Made by a program: the position numbers and the translations under genes. Positions 15,005 through 24,000 of a stretch of DNA of 64,000 bases are shown here, piece after piece. The notes below the pieces were generated by a model. That model was not told the origin of the DNA. It saw only the letters and a program-made list of their open reading frames with translations, and did no database searches. This stretch comes from Rhynochetos jubatus (lineage: Eukaryota > Chordata > Aves > Eurypygiformes > Rhynochetidae). The stretch spans positions 17,227,700 through 17,291,699 of the forward strand of contig CM050657.1 of NCBI GenBank assembly GCA_027574665.1, read 5' to 3'. Numbering within the stretch: the stretch's first letter is position 1; each line of letters starts with the position of its first letter.

Positions 15005-15320
15005 CTCACAGGCGCAGCCTCCCCACCTCCGAGCCGGCCCGCAGCCGCCGCCCCAGCGGGCAGGGCTGGGCCGGGCAGAGCACCGCCGCACTCGCAGCCC
15101 CCCGAGCACCTCCGCCGCCGCCCCTCCGCCAGCGACTGCCCCGCCGGGCGCTAACAGAAGCGGCACCGGCAACCCCCCCCGCGCCGCTCCCACAGAGCCG
15201 CCTCCCGCCCGGGCAATAACAGGAAGGGAGCGGGGTCCCTGACCCCGGATGGGGATGGCACCGCCCGCCGGAAGGGGAACCGCGGGGGGAGGCGGTGACG
15301 GGCAGCGCGGAGAGGCGCGG
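15005..15320 (-). other. PIK3CA: Predicted non-coding first exon of the minus-strand gene, probably PIK3CA
   Basis: The minus strand reads GAG/GTGAGT with the last exon base at 15,005 and the intron beginning at 15,004, a near-perfect donor inside CpG island A. The 5' limit is a guess placed near the CRE at 15,322-15,331. The name comes from synteny: in mammals ZMAT3 and PIK3CA (catalytic p110-alpha subunit of phosphoinositide 3-kinase) are neighbours transcribed away from each other, as here. From memory, the human PIK3CA first exon is non-coding. No p110-alpha residues are visible in the window, so this cannot be confirmed from the sequence. An alternative is an unannotated divergent lncRNA from the ZMAT3 promoter region. 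Confidence 0.45.
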
Positions 15321-15321
15321 C

Positions 15322-15331
15322 GTGACGTCAC
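15322..15331. promoter_or_regulatory. Palindromic CRE (CREB/ATF site)
   Basis: GTGACGTCAC is a 10-bp perfect palindrome containing the full TGACGTCA element, inside CpG island A about 320 bp upstream of the minus-strand donor. Full-length CREs in CpG-island promoters are commonly bound by CREB/ATF1. Occupancy is inferred, not shown. Confidence 0.7.
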
Positions 15332-15530
15332 CGCGCGGTCAGGTGACCGCCCCGCGCGCTGCGCCCCGGTGCATTCCGGTGAGCCCGGGGTCCTGCCGCC
15401 ACCTAGCGCGGCGGCGACACCTGCGGGGCCCGCTCCGGCGCCGGGCCGCCCTCCCCCCCTCCCCGAATACCGCCTGACGACCGCATCGGGGCTCTGGAGG
15501 TGACCCGACTGGAAACGAGTGTTCAGGGGA

Positions 15531-16740
15531 ATAACGGGCTCGTCCTGCAGTGCCTCTGCCCCGTTCACTGACGCCATGTATGTATGCCATACACGCCAGG
15601 CACGGGAGAACGCGTTTGGCCGAGCCCGACGTGCCCGCGCCCTTTCCCCAGCCGGATGGCCAGTAACACCCAGAACCCTTCAAAACCCGTGCTGCCGCTG
15701 GGCTGCGGGCGCTGTGCGGGAAGCGAGTGTCCCGTTACAGAGAGCGGCCTGCCAGGCGGGCGCCCTCACCGATGAGAACGCGCAGAGGTGACAGTGCAAG
15801 CGGGTACTCCCCGGTGGTTCGGGCCTGCAGGGCCTGCAGTGAGAGCTGGGCTCTCATTGGCTTGGTTAGAGCCAACAAGGCACAAGTGTGGATGGTACGG
15901 AGGTGGTGAGGGGAAGGAGGCGACAGGTATAACCTGAGCGATTAACCAGGCATCTTGCCTAATCATTCTGGTTTTAAAGGGTTATTTATTCTCTCAACAG
16001 GAGAGGCAGCATTAGCAAGTTCTGGGGCTAGGTGTGACCGTGTTGGTGAATTCTTCTCCTTGAAAGGCAGCCCTGAGCCCCAGGGTGTAGTACAGGACCC
16101 AGTTTGCAGCCGTGGCCAGGCTGCGCTGCCGCAGGTGACTGGCGATGGACGGGAGCACTGGCCTTGTGGGCCACAGCAAAACACACCCCAGCAGCAGCAG
16201 CAGTTCTCATCAACACAGCTGTTTCACCTGGAAACTGCCCGTTGGCGGCTTCTGCTACAAATCACCAGTTTGCGGTGCCGACCCATACTGATGCAATCTG
16301 ATAAACCGGATTCTTTTCTAAGACCTCACACGAATTAGTAACCATGAGTGGGGCTACCTGAGGGATTCCCGGGTGGGTTGGCTGATGGTTGCAGTGAAGT
16401 CTTGGTGATGGCTTCAGCTGGTAGTGACTTCTCAGCACTTTCCTGTCCCAGTTAAAAGGCAGAAAGTCAGTAGAAACTCTAGATGCTTTGAAAGAGGGTG
16501 GCCCAACCGTGAGGGCGAGGCCTGCGCTGCCGCTTGAGGGGAAATTAACTCGCTAAGCGTGAATAAGACGAGGGTGTTTATATATGCAAATCAGGTTAAT
16601 TGCAACTTCTGCTGTCAAAACCAGACGGCAGCAGAACAAAAATGAAGATTAAATGACCTCGTGCACAACCGTGACTCGGGATGTGGCTGAGCAGTTACCT
16701 ATTTGGGGCAACTTTTCAACAGCATTTGCGCTGGCACCGC
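15531..16740. other. Inter-island spacer between divergent promoters
   Basis: About 1.2 kb of moderately GC-rich DNA separates the two CpG islands. It holds an inverted CCAAT box (ATTGGC) at 15,856-15,861 and a short CAG-type triplet repeat at 16,189-16,203. No coding frame is convincing. Confidence 0.6.
16189..16203 (+). repeat. Short (CAG)5-like triplet repeat
   Basis: Five uninterrupted GCA/CAG units lie in the spacer between the two islands. It is not in a supported coding frame. Confidence 0.75.
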
Positions 16741-16954
16741 AGACCCCCCCCACCCCCTCGGTGCGAGAGCCGCAGGAGTGTAACGGCAGTGGGGCAGGCA
16801 CCGATGGCACGGGCGCTCTCTTCCCGGCGGCGCCCGGCCCGGGACGGGGGAATAAACCCAGCCGGGAGCTCCGCTGAGCGGACAGCGTGCCCTGTCTGAG
16901 CCTCCGGGGCTGCCGTGCGCCGCCGCCGGCCCCGCCCCGCCGCCCGTCACTTCC

Positions 16955-17079
16955 TGCAGCTGGTGCCGGCCGTGCGCGCCGGCCTCGGCCCCTCCTGCGG
17001 CCTCGGGGACCGGCTGAGGTTGTGAGGGGGGGAAGCTCGGAGGGGGGTCGGGGCCGCCGCTCGCAGCCCCGCCGGCGCG
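16955..17079 (+). other. ZMAT3: Predicted ZMAT3 non-coding exon 1
   Basis: The 3' end is placed at the donor GCG/GTAGGT, with the intron starting at 17,080. The 5' end is a guess just after the GC box and ETS site. The stretch contains no ATG, consistent with a purely untranslated exon. It is rich in G-runs (G7, G6 and G4 between 17,026 and 17,053). Confidence 0.5.
17026..17053 (+). promoter_or_regulatory. Potential RNA G-quadruplex in the ZMAT3 5' UTR
   Basis: Runs of seven, six and four G lie within 28 bases; splitting the first run gives four G3 tracts. If exon 1 is as predicted, this lies in the mRNA leader about 25 bases from the first splice junction. Confidence 0.5.
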
Positions 17080-17765
17080 GTAGGTTGCCGCGGGGGTGCG
17101 TGGGGAGCTAGAGGTGCCCGCATGGGGCCGGGGACGGTGGGGATACGGTGTCGGGGGTTGGGGGGGGGGCAGCGGGTCTTTAACAGGGTTGGGGCCCGGC
17201 CTTGCCGCTCGCTGTGGTGGTGTGGGGAGCTCGCGGTGTTCCTGCCGTGTGCGGGGGTGCTTAAGCTACCCGGGTGATGCGGCTGCCCGTGTCTGCCTCT
17301 CCTTTGCGCTGGCTTCATTTCTGCGTTTCCAAACGTGTGTGCTGGTGCCTGGAATTGCTGCCCGGGTCGCGGTTATTCCGTGGTAGTAGATAGCGGTTGT
17401 TTTCTCTCTTGGACTCCATGACCAAGAGTGGTCACGCGACGTTGCAGAAACGCCTGCTAGGATGTCAGGATTTACACCGGGGTTTCCGATCCCCCATTGG
17501 CATAAGAGGTGATAAATGCCCTCTGTTTCTGGGTGATTAAATAAGGATCCTCGTCAATGGATGGTTAGCGGGCCCTGTACCTTAAGGTAGAGTCGTGTAC
17601 GACGCACGTTTGTTTCAGTGCGCTGTCTTCGATCCCTGCAGGGTTATGAAATGCCCCTGCCTTTCAGGGTGAAGTTCTGTAGGCCTTGTCTGTGGCCAGA
17701 GGCAAACTTTCTGGCCAAATTATGTTAAGGGATGTTGATGTTTTGAGGGATGAGTGGATTTGAGG

Positions 17766-17805
17766 AGACATGCTTCCTGTCTTAAACCCAAACCAAAACA
17801 AGCCC
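17766..17805 (+). promoter_or_regulatory. Pair of perfect p53 half-sites 20 bp apart
   Basis: AGACATGCTT (17,766-17,775) and AAACAAGCCC (17,796-17,805) each match the p53 half-site RRRCWWGYYY at all ten positions. The 20-bp gap exceeds the usual 0-13 bp spacing, so this is at best a weak response element. It is plausible because ZMAT3 is directly activated by p53 in mammals. Confidence 0.35.
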
Positions 17806-19440
17806 ACAATTGTTTGTAATTTGTATAGATTTCTATTACTGTTATTGGTTGCTTGGACTGCATTTAAAAAGTAATTCTGATGGGAACACGTGGCAGGTGG
17901 ATGTCTCACTATGGTTTACACTTATGGCCCAGGAAGGTCACGTTTTGTATGTGCCTTCCTCATCAAATGATGTTCGGATTTAAGGCCATACCAGTTTCTT
18001 TCCCAGAACTGTGCTCTTGACAGCCAGGGAGGTTGCTCCCCATTATCTGTGCCACCAGCAGTGGTACTCAGGGCAGGGAGGCTGGGGCTGCTCCAACCTC
18101 AATATAGTGAGGAGGGCTGTGTGCCTGTCTCCCTTGCATCCACCTGAGGACAACTGGCATGGCGTGGAAGTATATCCTAGCCCATACGGCATGTAGGAGG
18201 AGGCATGGCTAAGATCTGAGGGTCTGAGAGATGGTGTCTTGAGGTGGAATGTCTCCTCAACTCACCCTGGAGAGCTGCAGGTCCTTACCATGCTTCAGGG
18301 TGTCCTTGGTGATGGAGATTCCTCATTCCTTTGCTGTTTTGTAGTCTGAAGATTCTGCGGCTTCTCATGTGTACGGAAAGGAGGAGTCAAATATGTCACC
18401 TTCTGCTGGACAGAGTGTCTGTATCGACCAGCAGTGGAAGGTTAAAGGGACATGTAAATAAGCTGAATTTGAGTGATGGGTTTTTTTCATTTAAATAATA
18501 TCCCTAAGAAAGAAATCAGCATAATTGGAGCAATTGCAATGATGAAAGACCACAACCAGAAGAATATCAGAATTGCATATGCCAGGTCAAGGAGTTTTAA
18601 TTTTAAAATTGCCCATACAGGCTTAACTTTTATCTTCAGACTAATGTTTACTTTAAGAAAGAGTAAATGACCTCACAATTAAAGATTTTCTAAGAATATT
18701 ATGTTACACCGTTCCCCTTGTGGATGCAGAACCTGTAAGCACTTGTGTCCTATCTAGTATGTGACAAATGCCATCCATGGCAGTTGCGGATGGAAAGCTT
18801 GATGCGACAATCTCTCACACAAAATTAAGCACATAGATGCCGATTGCCATTTACTGTAGATCTCTTTATATGGCTCTATGAAGTATTTAGCTCTAATTCC
18901 ATTTTAAGGTAAGAGGCCCGTATAGTGGCATAATAAAACTCTGAAATTGGATGGCATGCTTACCTGCCTGCATATTTGATCTAAACTGCCTTGATAGGCC
19001 TGCGTTATGATACATCTAACCATCATGAATATGAACTTCTTCCATCCATAGCTCCTCTGAAATTCATTAGACTGTCTACAAAGTACTACACGAGGAAAGT
19101 AAAGACCGCAAAACCTTTTGCTGTAGTTCCGTTTAGCCGGGCACACGTATGCTGAAAGTTGGAGATAAGTTGGGTAACGCTACAGAATTTACACGGCTGA
19201 TGGATGATTTGTACCGTGCCATTCCTGTGTTTCCTTGTCCTACTTTGTGCTGGATTCCATTTTATCTTGTTTCAGTTTTCATTATACCAGTTTTGATTTT
19301 GTTTTTATGGTGACGTGTTAGGTATAGTTCTGGAATTCCTCGGAACCTTGATGGTGGGGGCTGTTTAAAAACACCACTCCTGGTGGCTCTATTACTGTCT
19401 TAATAGCTTGTCCCCAAGGCAATGCATGCTCTTCTCTTTT

Positions 19441-19492
19441 TGGTTTTTTTGGTGTGTTTTTTTTCTTTTCTTTTTTTTTTTTTTCTTACCTT
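19441..19492 (+). repeat. T-rich low-complexity tract in intron 1
   Basis: Successive T-runs are interrupted by single C or G bases, ending in a long T block. The minus strand could be a decayed poly-A tail of a retroposed copy, but no element body is recognisable beside it. Confidence 0.6.
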
Positions 19493-20745
19493 TAGTTACT
19501 AGTAATAACTGAACTGCCTCCAGTCCTGTGTTATTTGGAATTCTGTTTTTAGAGGTAAACATTTCAGAAATGCTTGTGTCACTCAAGCACTGTAGTCCCC
19601 CTGATTTTCGTGGTTTTTTTTTTTAATTATAATTTTTAATTTTTCTTAATATAACACAGACCTCTCTGAGGCCAGAGTTTCAAAGGTAATACAGTACCTA
19701 AAAATGCAGGCATCAGCTAGGATTTTCCAGAGCTTGAATGTAGCAAGGTATTTATCTCCTGCTAATTTTAGCAGATTGAAAAGCCCAGAAGTTATCCCAG
19801 ATAAATGCTGTCTGCTTCTTCAGGTTCCTAAATACCTTTGAAGTTAAACTCTGTTTTCAAAAGCGACTTAGGAACAATGTTCTTATGTGACATTTAATTT
19901 GCCTTTCCCTAATTGTCCAGAAGTGTTATTTTAAAATGTAGATGTGGCTCATGCTTTGCTTAAACGAAGCCCATAGCATGAACATGGTTGCTACCAATGC
20001 AGCCTTAGCTGGAAGTGATCTGCAAAGGCCAAGATAATGCTTCTCTCTGTCCCAGTGTAGCAATGAACAGGATTTGTTACGATAAGGAGCTAATAAGACA
20101 TTAACCAAAGTAGCTGTGGCTTGATTCATAATATCACTGTTCTGCATTATTCCAGTAATGTTCATCCCAGGCTTTAGATGTGATTTATAAACTTTAATTA
20201 AATAAGCCTCTCTGAACTCCTTGTTGGAAATGTAGGGTTAGTTCTAAAAACTTGAATTAACTGAGAAATAATTGAATAAAGGTTAATATGGGATAAGCTC
20301 TCCATTTTGCAGAAGAAGATACAGCTTATACGTTGCATTGGTTGTAGTTAGTAAAGGAAACACGAGAAATAGCTCAAGGTCATTCAAGATGACCATGGAG
20401 GAGAACCCTGGGGAGCTGACTGCGTACAACAATGTGCTCACGATGGTTCTCACTCTGCAACAAAAATACAGACTTGAGAAATGTTATCTGTAGAATATCT
20501 TTCCTCAGGAAGGTCTCTGTGACTATTTGAGGGGGGTGTGTGTGTATTTTGTATCCACCTATATGTGAATAACAAAATCTGCTTTGAAATAGTTGGGTTC
20601 TTAAACTGTTGTGAACTGACTTCATCCTGCTTGGCATTGTGGAAGGGCATAAAGTAGAGGCAGTGAAGTTACAGAAGTTGTGTCCTGCATTGTCGGCATT
20701 CCTGTTAGCACTGCTTATTTCAGCATTCGTGTCTCTCTGGTCTAG

Positions 20746-21071
20746 ATCTGAAGAAGACTCCTCATCCTTCAGAAGTGGCATGCTTACAGTCTTCCTGGCC
20801 AATGATTCTTCTACAGCAAGCAGGACTTCCTCCTCATCCTGAGAAGCCTTCATCTCTTCCTATGTCAGTGGCTACAAGGCCAAGAGCCAGCTCACCACTG
20901 TCCCCACCAAAATCTCTCGGACTGGGGCCTTCCTTTCATCACACACAAGAAGAAGAGCTTGCAAAGGTGGTGGAGCAGGACCCTATGCTGGAAGAACTCT
21001 GTAAGCCTCTGTGCTGTAAGCTTTGCAATGTCACTCTGAACTCGGCACAGCAAGCCCAGGCTCATTACCAG
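20746..21071 (+). CDS. ZMAT3: ZMAT3 exon 2 (first coding exon; CDS from 20,802)
   Basis: It encodes residues 1-90: a variable Pro/Ser-rich N-terminus, then the conserved LEELCKPL and the first part of finger 1 (C72, C75, H88). The donor is CAG/GTAAGG, phase 0. The exon start is uncertain: acceptors ending at 20,723 (TTATTTCAG), 20,745 (CTGGTCTAG) and 20,789 (GCTTACAG) are all possible, and none changes the protein. About 56 nt of 5' UTR precede the ATG with the middle choice. Confidence 0.9.
20780..20842 (+). CDS. Overlapping upstream ORF, 20 codons
   Basis: An ATG 22 bases before the ZMAT3 start opens a frame beginning MLTVFLAND, which runs past the main start in another frame and stops at 20,842. 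Its context (GGCATGC, G at -3) is better than that of the main ATG (C at -3, A at +4). Predicted exon 1 has no ATG, so this would be the first AUG of the mRNA if either upstream acceptor is used. It would be removed if the acceptor at 20,789 is used. Its product, if any, is unknown; a role in damping ZMAT3 translation is inferred. Confidence 0.4.
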   Translation: MLTVFLANDSSTASRTSSSS

Positions 21072-24000
21072 GTAAGGAGAGTAGCGGGAGGCATGGCTTT
21101 CAGGGCTGCTGCATCTGCAGACGAACCTGTGCCAGCGCCTGCACTCCTGGTAGCGTTGCTGTGGTAGCACAGAGCTAAGTGTGGGCTAATGCACGAGAAC
21201 TGACTGCTTCTCAAGGGGGTTTTGAGGGCTGCTTTGAGGTGGCTGCACACCAGCAGCAGCATTTGAGGCTACCTCTACACCATCTGATGGACTGGAAGCT
21301 GTGACTAGAATTGCTCTGTAGACATATCTTCACCCTGCTTGAATTTGCTGTTTGTGCAGACATGCTGCAGTGCTTTCATTTAAGGAGTCATCGCTGGCAT
21401 GGTGTGAAAACCTTTTCCACAGGAATGGAGAAGTCGTACCGAGATGGTGTGGATGAAAAGGCAGACACTTGTAATTTTCCTTTGGTTTATGTGATCTATT
21501 TTCCACCTCTACACTCATCCAATAAAATAGAACTTCTGATTCCACAGGTGTGATTTTGTAAGGCCTGAACAGATGCTTTCTGATGGATCTAGCAGTGCAG
21601 TTAGGAAAGGGAGCCACTGCCGTATGCCCATCTCGGCCTCCTTCCCAAGGTTATGCACATGACTCATCTGCTGGTGGGGCTATTTATGCAGACTTTCTCA
21701 TCTGCTTCGGACAACATCAGCTGAGCCAGCTCAGACCAAGTTAATTTTGTTCAAGCTGGTCTGGTTGACTTGTCTGAAATAGGTTAGGGACAATTTGTGT
21801 GTAATTCTTTGCTGATACTGAATATGTCATAGTCTTACGTTACCCCATTTTACTAGTAACCTCTCTTACTAGTGCTATATTTGTGTGAGATGTGGCAATA
21901 GTAACTTTCGCCACTAGCAAATCCAAAAGATTGGTTGTCCATATCCTCAGGATGCCAGATCTTAGGTTTGGCCCTGAAAAAGTGGTATCGTGCCAGTGAA
22001 GAAGGGATAGGTTGAATTAGTGTCACACTCCAACGACTGGTTTCTGCCATGAGGGGACAGAAGCGCATTTATAGTACATAACTTACATTTATGCATATGC
22101 CTTACTATGTATCCACATACTCTCGTGTATCTCTATCAGGTTTTCAAAACACCGAAAAGGGCTAAGGTATATGCTTGCCAAGAGAATATAAAATATGAAG
22201 CAGGGTTTTTTAGATTCAGTCCTATATTTTAACTCATGCTTGCAACCTGATGACAAGAAGTGTGTGTGTGTGTGTTCAGGCTTATAAAAAAGCTATGCAA
22301 AGCAGTTAATTTTTCATGTTTAAAATACAAAATACTGGGTTTAAGTGAAATGGAAACTGATTGAGGAACCAATTGCAACCTTACTGATTTGAGAAAATCA
22401 GTTGAAAATGAGGCCCAATCGTGCTGGGTGAGGAGGATTTTGGAGAAGAGGGGGGATGCCAGCATCTCTCAAGTCCAGAGCTGTTATTTTCTGAGCAACA
22501 GCTTCTTTCCCTTAGGCGCCATCTTTGCGGCCACTTTCTCATTTCAGTCTCTGGATGATTTTTCTTTCAGTGTAAGATAGTATTAGTAGGACAGAGATTA
22601 ACTTGGGTTCTCTTTCCAGGGTAAAAACCACAGTAAGAAACTCCGAAATTACTATGCTGCCAATAGTTGTCCGGCACCTGCCAGAATGAGTAACGCGGTT
22701 GAGCCTGCCCCACCTCAGGTTGTCACCCTTCCAGCTCAGGTAAGGCACGGAGGGGGCCTGAGATTATGCTGCTTCCTTGTCACCTAACCCCCAGTAAGGA
22801 TAACTAGGTCTCAGGCTTTAGGGATTATTGCGGGAGCTGGGAAAGAATTTTGCTTGTGATGGCACAGGATGGTGGAAATGGCCTGTTGCATGCTGTTTGC
22901 TTTCCTTTGAAGATGCAGATATTGATCTGCCTTTGCAGCAGAATATAGGACTTGAAATATTCTATTTCTGCATGCCAAATACTTTGATTCTTAAGTAAGT
23001 CTGATGTGCTGCTGATTATGGTTGTTTAAGGGCAGGTATAAAACAGCATTGTTGGAGCTGGATTTGGACACGAGGGTGTGGCATCCTCTCTGCACAATCA
23101 TCCCTCCGTTGTGTGAGGGAAGCCTACATGGAAAAAGTGTTTGGGTGCTCCTACGCCCATTGCCCAGGGCTGTTACCTAATTCCTCTGATGTGCCTTTTG
23201 CAGTGCTTATTCCTGTGTGTAGGGTGAATGGGTTGTTCCCTCAGTGATCCAGATTAATTCTGTCTTGGGTGCTTAGAGGCAAAAGAGATGATTTTTGCTT
23301 TCTTCTTCTAGAATTCATCACTTCTGATTGTCATGGGACTTAACAGCTAACCTGGCTTTTGCATGTGACTGCTGGGCTGCAGGGATCGAAGCTGTGCCTG
23401 TCATTTCAGAAAGCATAAGCCTCTGTTGTTTGTGGAAAAGCGAAGAGCATTTGCTGTAAGCGGCAAATTGTTATACATGCTGTCAGAGCTGCCAGAGGGA
23501 GACTCAGTCCCACGGAAAATGACTTTGCGGCTCACGGAACTGAATCGAGAGGGCATGGGGCCCAGTCCTGGGTAGTGGGACGTGGGTGCTGTACCTGCAA
23601 TGGCATCTGATGCGCAGTTTTAATGGAGGAAATGGTCCATGGCAGTAAAAAGGCCACTTTGGGGCCATGTGGGGGTTCATGTTGCAACGTAGAAATCAGA
23701 GTTGTGTGCCTGTGTCTATAAGCTTGAACAGTATCAAAAGAGATGTGAAAGAAACTGGACTTGGCAGGTGCCACAGTGACATGGCTCTATGAATCACTGC
23801 TGCTGCACTGTTTACAAAGCACTTTTCTCTGGATGATACACCACCACTGACGAGACGTGGTTGCTGCCCCGATCTGTTTGTGGTCTGACTGGGCAGGCGA
23901 GGTACCATTCATGTGGTAGGAGCGGAGCTACTGTTTGTGAGGTTGGGTCCTTCCTTGGAAGTCTTAATCCAGGTTTCCTCCTACCTGAAGGGTGAGGATC

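Larger units (their letters stand above)
14640..15530. promoter_or_regulatory. CpG island A (probable promoter of the minus-strand gene)
   Basis: Very GC-rich DNA packed with CG dinucleotides stands out sharply from the AT-rich DNA on the left. Long frames cross it on both strands, as expected where stop codons are rare. It contains a palindromic CRE and, on the minus strand, a consensus splice donor, so transcription leftwards is the most likely function. A donor-like TTCCG/GTGAGC on the plus strand near 15,379 leaves open a rightward transcript as well. Confidence 0.85.
16740..17190 (+). promoter_or_regulatory. ZMAT3: CpG island B, probable ZMAT3 promoter
   Basis: A second CG-dense island contains a GC box (CCCCGCCCCGCC at about 16,930-16,942) and an ETS-type site (CACTTCCTG at about 16,949-16,957). 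There is no convincing TATA box. A donor-type CG/GTAGGT follows at 17,079/17,080. ZMAT3 coding exons begin 3.7 kb downstream on the plus strand, so this is the natural promoter. ZMAT3 is a known p53 target, but I see no perfect 20-bp p53 element in the island itself. Confidence 0.8.
17080..20745 (+). other. ZMAT3 intron 1
   Basis: This is the interval between the predicted exon 1 donor and the first coding exon. It holds two perfect p53 half-sites near 17.78 kb and T-rich low-complexity DNA at 19,441-19,492. I see no internal exon or recognisable repeat. The exact 3' end depends on which of three acceptors is used (exon starts at 20,724, 20,746 or 20,790). Confidence 0.6.

Noticed and set aside
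14669-15577. A 302-codon minus-strand open frame across CpG island A, with further long frames on the plus strand
   Set aside because: GC-rich DNA lacks stop codons by composition, several frames are open at once, the product is low-complexity Gly/Ala/Arg/Pro, and a consensus splice donor sits inside it.
20775-20801. In-frame upstream start at GTG 20,775
   Set aside because: The ATG at 20,802 gives MILLQ, matching the mammalian N-terminus; a GTG start would be unusual and unsupported.
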